This document shows, one piece after another, positions 33,328 to 44,606 of a stretch of DNA of 64,000 nucleotides. Both the position numbers and the translations under genes were made by a program. How positions within the stretch are numbered: position 1 is the first letter of the stretch; each line of letters opens with the position of its first letter. The DNA comes from Pseudevernia furfuracea (taxonomy: Eukaryota > Ascomycota > Lecanoromycetes > Lecanorales > Parmeliaceae): the NCBI GenBank assembly GCA_022315425.1, contig JAIUPT010000013.1, forward strand, positions 1,302,001 to 1,366,000. The letters are read 5' to 3'. The notes beneath the pieces were generated by a model. The model had not been told where the DNA came from. It did no database searches and saw only the letters and a program-made list of their open reading frames with translations.

Positions 33328-34020
33328 CTATTGAGACGGATTTTACGGATGTGGAGGGAGACTCTTTATGGTTTTTCTTCACCCTTGCTACAGATTTGAT
33401 CCGAAGGGTATAAGGGTCAATGTGCACTAAGAGGATTGTTTAAAGATTTTAGCGAATCAGCGGTATCACTCAACCTGAGTAGAGTGTCCGAGTTTGAAGT
33501 ATTTTCCCTGTACGGAAAGCGTTGATCTGTTTGGCAAGGGTGGCCGTCAACAGCGAGAGAGCACGTTATTCAGCAAGGTGCTCCTTTCGTTGCAAACAAA
33601 GAAGCTAATAATATGGGTATGATTAATAATGTGAAGCTCAGCAAAGCTTGAATAATGCCATTGGTTAAGAAAGGGTCGAGCCAAGCTTACGAATGAAGCT
33701 TAAGGACATTAGTAAGAAGATCCTGCTGCAATTGAGCTTATCCGTCCCTCAAAGTCTATGATGCAGATGTACCCTTACGCAGCTAGCCATAACCTCTCAC
33801 CAGATAAGGCAATTTGAGATGACAAACTCGCTGACCAACTGCATGGAATGCGTCTCTCTGACTCAGGCTGGGCGTCTGAACTTCCTCGATCGCCTTCTCC
33901 ATATTCCGGATACCTTTTCTATACCTTCCCCCTACTCTCCCATTCTACAAAACGCCAAGCAGTCGAATCAATACGGAAGCCTCCCCCATCTTCAACGTTT
34001 CTCTGGAACAAGTCTCCATC
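33328..34020. other. Intergenic, promoter side of the SDR gene
   Basis: AT-rich in the middle (33590-33680) with repeated AATAATG/AAGCTTGA text, otherwise unremarkable. Frames of about 65-165 codons read into the SDR gene but differ from its frame. Confidence 0.5.
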
Positions 34021-34941
34021 ATGGCTCCACCAGTTATCCTCCTTCTAGGGGCCGGTGCCAACATCGGCCACGGTATTGCGCAGAAGTTCTCTTCGTCCGG
34101 CTACAAAGTAGCCATGGCATCCCGAAGTGGAAAATCCGCACAAGGCACCGATTACCTCTCCGTCGAAGCGGACTTGACGCAACCGCAGAACGTGAAGTCG
34201 GTTTTCGACGCCGTCACATCGAAACTGGGTATACCGAGCGTCGTGGTATACGGAGGTGCGGATGCGCGATTCCGAGCTCGGATTTTCCTCCCCCGAAGAG
34301 CGTCGATGATCAACTGTGACTGAAACCCCCCAACAGCCTACGGCCTAACCATGGCATCCGGGTCCAACCCTCTCTCCCCACCCCTTGACAAACTCACCTC
34401 CGACCTCGCAATCAACACCGTCAGCGCTTTCGCCGCGGCTCAGGAGGCCGTCAAGGGTTTCGAAGGGCTCGACTCCAACGCCCCCAAGACGTTCATCCAG
34501 ATCGGGAACGCGCAGAATAAGATGGTCATTCCGAGTCTCATCACCATGGGCATCGGCAAACAGGCCGCCGCACATACGATTGCGTGTTGTGCCGAGGCTT
34601 ATGGTGCCAAGGGGTGGCAGTAAGTCGGTCCGATTCCCATGCCCGGGCATGATGTATTTTTCTTCTTTCTTTGCGCTTTGAGTGGAGGAACTTGCATGCC
34701 CCCAGTCGCTTCACCATTGCGTTCCAGCTCAACTGATATGTATGTATTCTATGTCTCTAGCTTCTACTACGTCGACGAACGCACCGAAACGGGTCAGCCG
34801 GCCAATACCGCGATCGATGGACCCGCTCACGGCGACTTCTGCTTCGAGCTTGCGCAAAGTCAGGGTCAAGGGCCTTGGGATGCTACTTTTGTCAAAGGGA
34901 TTGGATATAAGGATTTTGGTTCTGTGACTACGCACCTTTGA
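34021..34941 (+). CDS. Atypical short-chain dehydrogenase/reductase
   Basis: Three exons, 34021..34255, 34337..34619 and 34761..34941, give 232 residues; both introns close in frame (VVVYGAYGLT and KGWHFYYVDER). The N-terminus has the Rossmann nucleotide-binding loop GAGANIGHG and a following arginine (MASRSGKS), suggesting NADP(H) preference. The usual catalytic Tyr-x3-Lys is not seen at its expected place; that stretch reads SLITMGIGKQAAAHTI, keeping the Lys but not the Tyr. The C-terminus FYYVDERTETGQPANTAIDG is characteristic of a fungal SDR subgroup. Substrate is unknown. It follows a dead P450. Confidence 0.85.
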
Positions 34942-35781
34942 CGACGACCTGACTGGCCAGGGCGTATGACATGTTGATACTGAAATCGATGTCTTTAGCC
35001 GATGGGGCTCTGTAACGTATCTTTGATGTGTCTGGGGACCGAGTCCTTCATGCTCGGCGAAGCAGCAGGTGAAGAAGAAAGCAGCCGAATAGCAAAATAA
35101 AATGAATCAAACGAATAATCTGACAAATCACATGTAACGTAACCACTTACCCTGAGCCCCCCACGACAAACACACATAACCCCTGAATCCACTGTCAAGG
35201 TCCCAAGAGAATGCTCTTGAAGCAAGGAGATCAAAAAAAGGAGATGAAAAAGAAACTCGATCAACACATCCATAAAAGAACAAAATTCTCCATTGTAGGC
35301 TCTCCCAGCAAAAGTTGCAGCAAGGATGTTTGCGGGTTCCCGTGGAGCCGAAACGATTGTTTTTTTGAGTTTCCCTGGTTTTTGTTTTCTTGATGCTTTG
35401 GAAATCCTGTTACGGTGAGAGGACGAAACGCAGAGGGTGCGAAGATTCGGAGCGTTTGGACTACCACCCTTTTTCGCACCTTGCCTGGCCGTCTCCACAC
35501 TCGTGGTTCGTGTCGTGCATTTCTGGAAACAAAGCTGCAGTGATGGCATCAAAGAGAACAAAATTGCATGAAAGGAGACCAAAATGCGAAGAATTGTGCC
35601 TCGAGCAGCTGGACAGAAGGGATTGTAGTCTTTCGGACTTGAAGGAGATACTGATTTGACTGTAATGGGCTAAGGAGACAAGACAAAAAGTGGTTTTAGA
35701 GTGGGCTGAGGTAATGCTTGATCATTTGCATGCACATCTTTCGCAAGCTTCTGTTCAAAGGTCCACGATAAGCACATGACC
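34942..35781. other. Convergent 3' flanks, no gene supported
   Basis: Lies between the 3' ends of the SDR (plus) and alpha-galactosidase (minus) genes. A 195-codon minus-strand frame (34995..35582) is Lys/Ser-rich with no known motif and is probably chance. Confidence 0.5.
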
Positions 35782-37548
35782 TTACAACTCATCCCTCTTT
35801 CTCATCCCACTCCCACCACCTTGGGATCTCAAACGATACACCGCCACCCCATGACTGGGAACCATAGCGCTCAGCGTTCCCAATGGCGCCATGGTCTTCA
35901 CTTTGACCCCGAACAAGGCCGTGCTGTTGAAATTTAGCCCGTCTGCGTAGCTCAATTGCGTTGCATTGTATGTCTGCATCGGTAAAGTCGAATTGGCACT
36001 AGCTTCGCTCGTAGTGTTGGTACTGTTCGTTTCCATGGTGAAGTTTCCATTGATGATGGCTTGGGCGGTGGCATTGCTCATTCTGTTGGCCCAAAGGTCG
36101 TATACGTCGTATGTCTGCTGGAGTTGAGGTACGGGGGCGTTCGAGCCAGTAGTGACTAGATCGATAAAAACGTCGTTCATGGTGGCAGTCATTGTGGTGG
36201 CTTTTGGGCCTCCATTCACGAAGGCAACGACATAATCGCCATTCATCAATTCGCCAGTCCAGAATGACGTTTCACCAGCAGTGTAGGCATCGACAGAATA
36301 TGTTTCATTCTGGGGTTGCACGGGGGACTGCCAGACACGTGTAACGGGCATACCAAGCGGGTCCTGATTGATAGCGATAATGGCGGGATTGGAATATATA
36401 GAGAGAGTCTCAGGTGTCATCATAGTCACGTCGGTGCCCATGATCAGCGGAGATTTGGCTAAGGCCCTAAATCTAGGTTAGCTTACACGCCAGAGGTTGG
36501 CATCAAGCCAGACATTGTACTTACCACATGCTGAAGTGCGTCTTGTATTCGTCATCAGTCATGCCACTGTTGCCTACTTCTAGCATATCCAAGTCATTCC
36601 AAGCTCCTGGCTGAGCCTTGTTAAGAATAGGAGCCGCCTTATTGAGAATATTCATGACAGAGCAATGAAATCCGGGCAAGCTGCATTCGTACGTATCGCA
36701 CGGGCATCGAGCATCAGGCCGGTCGAATGAGTCATACACATCACCACTCATCCTCCAACTGTTGGCAATAGTCTGGGCCCAATCCCATGGATTGTCCTGC
36801 CCCCAATTGCACATCGAGTAGAGAATGGGTCGGCCTAAGGGTGTCAGCCCATACTCCATGCTGAATCCTGGGGATACTACCTGTAGCATTGAGCGCGTCC
36901 GACATTGCCTTGTACCGATTGTACGTGATAAGAGCCGTCCCTTCCTGTCCCTCGTTGTAGCAGTTGTCGTACTTGAGGTAATCGACGCCCCAATTGGCGA
37001 ATGTTTGGGCGTCTTGTTTCTCCACCCCCAAAGATGCAGCTGCTCAATCTCAGTTTTTGTCACCATTGTAGGAGTATTGACCACCATTCGGTACCGTATT
37101 GCGCGCAAGTGTATTTTCCAGCAGAGGAGTACATTCCCCACCCAAGCCCCAGATCATGAATTTTTTCCGCCAGGGCTGGGATTCCATCTGGGAATTTGGT
37201 TGTGTTTGCTTGGAGAGTACCGTTCGAGGTTCTGCCGCTGGACCAACAGTCATCTAGGATGATGTAGTAGTAGCCTGCAGACACACATCAGCATCCCTGT
37301 CCTTGTTCCATTACATGCTGCAGGTTCCTACCAAGATCTCGCAGCCCAAACTCAACGATCTTCTGAGCAGTAGTAAGGATCAGCTCCTGGCTAATCTTAC
37401 ATCCAAACGCATTCCAATTATCCCATCCCATTGCAGGCGTAAGGGCGAGTCCATTGTAGCTGGATGTACCGGCCGCATCGCCTCGAGGGGCCAGCGGCAG
37501 CAGAAGCGCTGCAGTGGTGGCTAGCCAGGTAAAGGATAGACGTGCCAT
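35782..37548 (-). CDS. Secreted alpha-galactosidase, GH27
   Basis: Five exons on the minus strand: 37332..37548, 37095..37274, 36881..37039, 36525..36834 and 35782..36466, giving 516 residues with closing phases. Residues 1 to about 26 form a signal peptide. The GH27 start GLALTPAMGWDNWNAFGC, then YYYIILDDCW and GWGMYSSAGKYTCAQYA are clear. The nucleophile Asp is in YLKYDNCYN at about 157, and the acid/base Asp in WRMSGDVYDSF at about 217. QPGAWNDLDMLEVGN and the beta-sandwich domain with AINQDPLG follow. The enzyme removes terminal alpha-galactose from melibiose-type oligosaccharides and galactomannan outside the cell. A glycosylation-rich insert near the end (NSTNTTSEASANST) is unusual. The acceptor of exon 3 could be three bases earlier, adding one Ala. 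Confidence 0.93.
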
Positions 37549-38550
37549 AATGATGCTCGTTCGTAAGGTCAAAGGAACCCATATTGAGGGATATGCAGCC
37601 GTATATGCTTTCGCAAGGGATGCAATTTCCCCACTTGTCGAAATTTGGTTCTCTTCAGCTGCCCCTCCGTTTAGCCGGATGAGGCTGCAGGTGGGCAGAT
37701 TTGGGTAGCTGTGAAAAGGTACATAGGTACCTCATTGGTCGGTATCCTAGACAGTAGGCAAAGCTTTGATGTCATGGCTCGATGCACAGCTAGGTAGGAT
37801 CCAAGCTTCATGCCTGATGTAACCTCGTGCGCTGTGCGATTGGGAGGTTGAAAGCTCAAGCTGAGCTGGCCGGCGGGAAGGATCCAATAATTTATTTAAG
37901 CCAACTGCCAAGCCCAAGGAAAAGTCACTAGCGCACTCGCGAGCAGCGTGTGAGACCCTAGAGTAAGGTACCTCCCTACTTGAAATCGGGAAGAATGGCA
38001 CGTTCAAACTCACTAAAACAGTCCTTTGGGGCGATGAGATTAGTTCATCGTTGCACTTGCAGGAAAGACCGGGAAGAAGTCATTCAAAAGTGATTGATAT
38101 TCTACCTATCTACCACACAGCGAGACCGCGCTAACACTCGCAAGTGAATTCGGCGCAAGCCTCTCCCTCGTCGTTCTTCTAATGCAAGTCGTAATCATAA
38201 ACCGATTCCAACGAAGGACTCAGCGCCAGTCTGATCGGGTAAGTCTATTTGAGTACAAAGGCCAATGACAATACAAATAAAATAGTTGGAAAAACCATAT
38301 CCTGCTGGTAACGAATGTCGAACAGAAAACGTCTGTCGTATGCTGGAAGTGAAAATAGATGCAACGAGTGACCTTCAAGGCTTTCCTGCTCATCTAATGA
38401 TGTTGAAGTAAGTGCCCAACAATGATGCATGAGTCCCATAATGTGCTGCGCCCTGCAAAGGATTTTGGGTATATTCCGTGAAGAAGAACAAGTCCAAAAC
38501 TCCGAAGGATTCCATATCAATTCAAATGAAATGGGAAAAGGTTGATTCAG
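37549..38550. other. Intergenic, two minus-strand genes flank it
   Basis: Contains the alpha-galactosidase promoter and PLC 3' flank. A 91-codon minus frame (38245..38520) is unrecognised. Nothing else seen. Confidence 0.5.
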
Positions 38551-41500
38551 CTAAAAGCAGCTTCCATCAAGGCTCGACTTCTCGCCGCTCGTGCTTTGGC
38601 TTGCGCTCGCAGTTGTGCTCGTGCTAATTCTTTCGGTCTGTCTTCCATTTCTCTTCTCCACGGACTTTGTCCTGGCGAAGACTGCCTTCTGAAATTTTGA
38701 TTTGAACCTCCCACCCTTCTCGGGGACGGGATCTTCCCTCTCGATCGTCACGGGCTCCTCCTTTTTGATCTTGCAGAACAGAGTGGCGCAATTGAACTGA
38801 TCTCCGTTATGATCATACAAACGTAAGTGACGGTAACCTTGCTCGAGGCTGCTTAGCTTTGCTGTGAATGTAGCCAGTGGGACTGCATTGGGATTTGTGT
38901 TAAAGTTTCGTCCGTCTGGCGAATTCCACGCTGTCCATCTCACAAACACCAGGCTAGGGTACTTGGTTTCCAGTGACAGCTTGAAGCCGTCATTGAAGAC
39001 GGGATTGAAGCCGTTGGCTTGCACCACATGCGTGCGTCTACGATGTGGTGACCCGATGCCAGACATGCCGTTGCGAGCGGAAGCATCAGACCCACCTTCG
39101 CCTGAAGCGACGCCCTTGCCTTTGTCTTCGGCGCTAAACATCTCGATCTCAATGTAGGGATCAAGTGCGGCATCTGGGGCTACTCCTCGAGGCCGAGGGA
39201 GCTGTTGTGCAGAAATTATGTTGACGGAGAAGCGAATCAGTTTCTTTTGGATCCTGCCAAGGCCGTGGATGGAAGGCTCTGAGATCTCTTCTTGTATCGA
39301 CAGTGACTCCCTCAGTTCTCTTGGCTTTAGGACATAGCCAAGCTTATCAGACCCACTGGCAAACATCGCTTCATTCATCTGCATAGGAAGATCGTAGGTC
39401 TGCCAGTTCAAAGCCATCATCTGAACTCCACGCCTCCAAAACACTAACGGATCAGGGTTCGTCGAGGTTATTCGATAACCTGACGGGTATACGCGCATGA
39501 GGTAGCGCATGTTATGCTTTTCAAGCTGTGCCTTCGTGTCAGAGTCTTTACAGAGATTTTCAAAGCGACGTTCGGCAAGCGAAAAGACATGATTTGCACT
39601 CTTGCTCTCGGGCAAAGTAAAGCTTTGAAATTTGAAGCCTCGGGTGTAGACACCGAGGCTACCCAAAGATTTGATGATTTTGCTTTTGTGCTGCCTGATA
39701 GAGCCACCTCTCTTGAGGCGAACAGTGTCATGACGTCCATTGTCACTCTCCTCACTGGCGCTGCTGATACTCGTCGTTGTCATCGAAGCTCGAGGGCCCC
39801 ACATTGAGCCATCTCGCGGAGGGCTCACTGATGAAGTACTAGACAAGTTGGGCGTACTTGGTATGACAGAGTTATCGAGGATCTGAGGACGAGACCACGG
39901 AGAGCTGAAACTTCGATCGCGACGGCCAGCAGGCAGGTCTAGGTTGAAATTGGGTTCCGCCCCAGCCTTAACTTTGACCAGTATCCTATTCCGAAGGTCT
40001 TCAGGTGAAGGCAATCCGTCCGAGGGCGAGAGCAGTGGCTCACGAACGAGTTGCTCCCCAAGCTCCCTAACCATTATTTCGACCATAGCCTGTTGTTGAT
40101 CAGGATTACAGTGTACCTCGAGGGACAGTATAAGAGGATATGGCGATGACTCGAAAGCATACTTCCCAATGACCGAGATGCAATCAGCAAAGAGAACGCT
40201 ACTCGTCATGGTCCGGCCATGCATGACAATAGGGCGGCCGTCCTGTCCATCCCAGCAATCAATCTCCACACAGCGACAGGCGCGCTGCAATGCTCTGATG
40301 TAGGCTTCGGTACTTGAGCTCCCCGCGACTTGCCGGCCCAAGAGGTAAGTATTATGCGAGCTGGATATGAAATACTCGTTCAATGGTTTATCAAACTTGA
40401 CTTCTGGAATCTTGAAGTTTTGTATATTGTTGTCGTGAGAACAAAGAAATTCGGCGAATGCCGCAAAGTTCATCTGGATCAAAGGATCGTCCGTAGTGTC
40501 TGGAATTATCGGACCCTTGTTGGCCTGTCGCACGTGTTTGTGGAACACTTTAACCCAGTGAGGGCGATTTGCCTGGATGTCGATGCCTTGGGTTTCCTGT
40601 AGAAAGGTGAGAAAGGCGTCAAGAGGTATGCCTTCGCTACTAGGATCAATCGACTTATATATCTCTTTGATATCAGCGCGGGTCTTTAGTCGACGGATGA
40701 ATTCCCTGAACTCATCAAAACTTAGGAATCCCGTCTTGTTGGTGTCGGCTTTTTCAAATTGTGCACGAAGCATGTTCTTGGAGCAGTGAATGTGGAAGCT
40801 GTGGCAAAGGTTCTCGACTCCAGTGAAGTCTAGGTTTTCCTCTTCATCGCGGTGAGGTGCGCCATTGAAAAGCTTCGCCATCTCGCATCTCCAATGACCA
40901 TTCAATGTCTTCTCGTTCAGACGAGACCCTGCCACACCGTTCATAAGTTCATGACGATATCTTTGGAGATCATCCAGGGTGGAGGTCCATAATTCAAAGA
41001 GGACTTGAGTGGGAGCGATGAGATGCATCGTCTTCACAGGCCTCCCTTTTGCTCGGTTCGGGTCGGCATAGATGATGGTGAACCAGCGAGACTCATACTC
41101 TAGTCCTACTCCGCACTCCTCCCGGTAGTTCTTTGCGTCACTTTGCAGGCGTATCTGTTGTATGTCATCGATGTAGAACTGTTTTGACGCATTAGATGGA
41201 TCCCAGGACACCTTGGCCGAGTCTGTATCAAGGATGAAGTTAAGGTCCTTTCGCTTCCTCTTCGTGACCTTGGTAAGAGGGGTGCCTTGCTGAAGTTTCG
41301 AAGGTACAATCGGGGCGATACCACCTTTGGTCAGCGAGGGTTTCAGGGTGGTGGTCCCATTTTCAAGACCCAGACCGCCCAAGCTCAATCCCAGTCCATG
41401 AACAGGCTCTGGGTCTTCTTGGACATCCTCGATATCTGCTTCAAAGTCATTGTCAATCATATCGGCATCTGGTTCAACGCCATTTTTGCTGTCACTTCTG

Positions 41501-41949
41501 CGGCGTAACATAACAGGGCCAGAGCTGCGATCACGATTCGACAGATGCTTCGATGAAGGACGACGACGCAGTCTATTTGCAGCGCCTCGTGATATCCTCC
41601 GTATTAGTCCAGGCGACTTGCTTGCAGCGATAGTTTCACTCATGGCGCTGTGGAATTTTGGTGGCGGTGTATCCATGGTAGAGTCGGGCAATTGCAGAGG
41701 TGTAGGAGAGAACTCGGAAGGGATATTGCGTCCCCGTGGGCCTTCGGGTGATGACTGTAATGAGAGTGTAGCAGGGCTTGTTGTTGACGAATTTCCATTA
41801 GGTTTAACTGCCGAGGTTGGAGTCGCGGTCAACGGGACAGATGTATTGATGTATTGGTTGCACGTGGGTTGTGCAGACGGTGTCGGAGATGGCCAGCATC
41901 TTTTACCATTTGTCAAGCTCGGTGAGGAAGTAGTTGTTGTAGGAGGCAT
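38551..41949 (-). CDS. plc1: Phosphoinositide-specific phospholipase C
   Basis: Single uninterrupted exon, 1132 residues, from the ATG at 41949. Residues 1-230 are disordered, Ser/Pro-rich and basic. A PH-like region lies at about 235-335 (VSWDPSNASKQFYIDDIQ), EF-hands at about 375-490 (ADTNKTGFLSFDEF), and the catalytic X box at about 515-665 with SSSHNTYLLG and VMHGRTMTS. The X/Y linker is low complexity. The Y box at about 765-885 starts FKFQSFTLPESKSANHVFSL and includes NWQTYDLPMQMNEAMF. A C2 domain at about 900-1045 starts LIRFSVNIISAQQLPRPRG. The enzyme cleaves PIP2 to IP3 and diacylglycerol at the plasma membrane in a Ca2+-dependent way. The intron-free state is notable beside the heavily split neighbours. 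Confidence 0.95.
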   Translation of the reverse strand: MPPTTTTSSPSLTNGKRCWPSPTPSAQPTCNQYINTSVPLTATPTSAVKPNGNSSTTSPATLSLQSSPEGPRGRNIPSEFSPTPLQLPDSTMDTPPPKFHSAMSETIAASKSPGLIRRISRGAANRLRRRPSSKHLSNRDRSSGPVMLRRRSDSKNGVEPDADMIDNDFEADIEDVQEDPEPVHGLGLSLGGLGLENGTTTLKPSLTKGGIAPIVPSKLQQGTPLTKVTKRKRKDLNFILDTDSAKVSWDPSNASKQFYIDDIQQIRLQSDAKNYREECGVGLEYESRWFTIIYADPNRAKGRPVKTMHLIAPTQVLFELWTSTLDDLQRYRHELMNGVAGSRLNEKTLNGHWRCEMAKLFNGAPHRDEEENLDFTGVENLCHSFHIHCSKNMLRAQFEKADTNKTGFLSFDEFREFIRRLKTRADIKEIYKSIDPSSEGIPLDAFLTFLQETQGIDIQANRPHWVKVFHKHVRQANKGPIIPDTTDDPLIQMNFAAFAEFLCSHDNNIQNFKIPEVKFDKPLNEYFISSSHNTYLLGRQVAGSSSTEAYIRALQRACRCVEIDCWDGQDGRPIVMHGRTMTSSVLFADCISVIGKYAFESSPYPLILSLEVHCNPDQQQAMVEIMVRELGEQLVREPLLSPSDGLPSPEDLRNRILVKVKAGAEPNFNLDLPAGRRDRSFSSPWSRPQILDNSVIPSTPNLSSTSSVSPPRDGSMWGPRASMTTTSISSASEESDNGRHDTVRLKRGGSIRQHKSKIIKSLGSLGVYTRGFKFQSFTLPESKSANHVFSLAERRFENLCKDSDTKAQLEKHNMRYLMRVYPSGYRITSTNPDPLVFWRRGVQMMALNWQTYDLPMQMNEAMFASGSDKLGYVLKPRELRESLSIQEEISEPSIHGLGRIQKKLIRFSVNIISAQQLPRPRGVAPDAALDPYIEIEMFSAEDKGKGVASGEGGSDASARNGMSGIGSPHRRRTHVVQANGFNPVFNDGFKLSLETKYPSLVFVRWTAWNSPDGRNFNTNPNAVPLATFTAKLSSLEQGYRHLRLYDHNGDQFNCATLFCKIKKEEPVTIEREDPVPEKGGRFKSKFQKAVFARTKSVEKRNGRQTERISTSTTASASQSTSGEKSSLDGSCF

Positions 41950-44606
41950 CTTGGATCACCTTGAGCGATTATTTACTGGTTCGCTTCGGGTCGGGGTTCA
42001 AGGTTTTTCGTATCGTTTCGAATGGTTTCGGAGGATGATGTTGAAGAAGGCTTAAATGCGCGGTAGACGACGGGGGAGTCTGATTATTGGTGTCTCCATC
42101 TTGCTCATCCCCGAGGAAAGGCAAGGTATACCCAACGGAGGAAATCTATTCGGGCAGGCAAATCGCTTATGCTCATGCAAGGCTGCGCTGTGCCTTCATG
42201 ACTGCAGGCAGCCTCAGTTTGGGGAGAGGGGGGGAGGTGGTTGCGCCGTCGGGGAAATGTGCAGGTCCAATGAGGAGTCGCGTGCTCTACAGGCGGAGGT
42301 CTTGGTGATCGCGATTGACAGGCCGTCGAGAAGAGAGTGAAGCGATTTTTACGAATCGGGGGCGAGTTGGGTGCAGAGTCGCGCAAGGTGGTGTGGCAGT
42401 GGGTGGATGAAAAAGGGGAAAATGGGGGAAAGATTGCAGGAGGTAGAGATTTTTAAATTTACGTGTGGTGAATTAAACTTCTCTCCTTAAGACGGGCCCT
42501 GCGGACCAACGGTGACGGTGTGACGGTGAATCTGATTTTAGAGTAGAGTAGGTGGGTCAGGGATCAACCTAAACGCCTCGCTTGCCTGGGGTGGTAGGGT
42601 AGATAGAAAGGAGGTTTGAAAAGACTGTAGAGGTATAGGTAGTCTGTGTGTCGCCTTGAGAAAGTTTGGTCGGGTATGTATGTTTGTTTGAGGTGTGATT
42701 GTAGAAGCGGGCTGCACTGCTGCAGGCACTTTGCCTGCAGCAAGGCTGAAGGATTCAAGGATTATTCCAAGCCGCGTTTCTTTTTTTTTTTCCTTTTTTC
42801 GATCGTTGCTTAATGCTTACACCGCCCCAGCGTCAGCCCCGGTAGTCGGAGTCCGTTCTGACTTCTGAGTCTGACGGCGTTGGTGTTGCTCCACTTGGCA
42901 CTTGACACTTGACACTTGACACTTGGAAGCGCTTTCAGTTTCAGCGCACGTCCAGGCCGGATAATAAAATCCTGCTGGAAAGTCGCCTTCACTTGCACCA
43001 AAATTGATTACCAACTTTCTAGTTTTAAATGGGGCCCTTGGGAGGGAATTTTTGAGGGCAAAAGGCTTTCGGGCTCTCGGGCTTGAAAGCTTCAGCCCCT
43101 TCAGCCCCCGTCCCCACCCCATGAAAGCGATTGAGTTTACTTTTCCCTTTGTTCCTGATTAATATCGGCCGGATTAATAATATTCAATAAATATTATTAT
43201 TTTGCTCAAAGAAAAAGAAGAAAACAAATTAGACTTCGTCCGAGCAATGCCGATGCCGCCCTCCCGTATGTTGCATCATAATCAAAATCCTTCTTCTACT
43301 TTACTTGATTTGACTTGATTTGACTTGACTTTGACTTGACTTTGACTTGACTTTCCCTCCTCTCTACATACACATACAACCTTTACCTCGCAGCACTACA
43401 CCCACACTGTCAACTGTCTGACAGCTGCAACTTGCTTGCTTGCATGCCCTATCTAATCATGCACCGAGCACTATGCATTACGATCGTCCAGAAAATAAAC
43501 AGGGGATAATGCACGTTGTCTGCAGGTGAACCCGCATCTTTAGCGTTTTGATCGCCAGTGCAGTGTTCATCATGCACGACATTCTTCGAATCAAAAGCCA
43601 CTTCCACTTCCCAACAGCTTGGTACCCTAATGTAGGCGAAGGTCACTACCCCGTCTCATCCTTGCAAATGGCAACACAACCACGCGGTCGACTCTTCGTC
43701 ACGAATTCCCTTTTCTCAGTACGGTCTGACGTGCAGGACACACGCATCACCCTTCCCCCTTCGTACATTCCCCATCTGATATGACGGCCCTGCTCGGTCT
43801 TCCGCGAATGATGAAGAATAAAATAATTAAATAACTGGATAGAAACGAGATCAACACAGTCAGCTGATGAAGCTAACAGTGGCACGCGAGTCATGTGCCG
43901 TAGCCAAGGCCGTGGGATTCATGCACACCGCCTTTTATAGAAACGGGATGTTTCGCATCTTTTCTCGTCCACTCATATCTGATCGCTTCCGTTCGCTTCA
44001 TCATTGCAGCATCGCTCTCAGGCCACGTTTGGTGCTAGTCTCTCAATGGACAAGCGGAGAGCAGTCACAGGATGGATGCGATTGGTGGTGTACTGGCCCA
44101 ATGCGGCCACATCCCGGAGCCCTGGGTACTATTCGAAGGCCTCGACATCACCAAGTCTTTCTTTGAAGGGACGAAAGCTGCACTGTACTGCCGGACACGC
44201 CAATATTCAAGTGTGAGCGAGGCGCTTTGACCTGCCTGTGTAGCAAGAACCAAGCCCCCCGCTGACCATGCTGAAATCATTTGCACCGTTCCGGACACGA
44301 TCCACCTCCAATCACAAATGCTTCATTGCACGAATTTCAATCTGCAAAGGCGCACGTGCTCTTTACGGAGGAATTCACTATTACTTTAAGTCACAAGCAT
44401 CCAATTCCTGCATCACAAGGTCAAGTGACATGCATATCGATAATGGAAAAAGCCCGACTTGCAAATTGCACCATCTGTCACTCTCGTTCCGCCCTGGTCT
44501 CACATCGACGCCTGAGCCTTTTAGCGAAAAAGGGAAATAATGCTCGGTCTGCTATGCCAGTCTTGATCCCGATCTACAGTCAAATGTCTCTGTGGAGCAC
44601 CCGGCT
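41950..44606. other. Gene-less 2.65 kb upstream of the PLC gene
   Basis: Probably PLC promoter and 5' UTR near 42 kb. Small tandem repeats: (ACTTGAC)3 at about 42898-42925 and TTGACTTGACTTT-type repeats at 43310-43355. T-rich run near 42780. Frames up to about 109 codons are unrecognised. Confidence 0.5.

Noticed and set aside
34995..35582. 195-codon minus-strand ORF
   Set aside because: Low-complexity, no motif, and it lies between two convergent 3' ends; probably chance.
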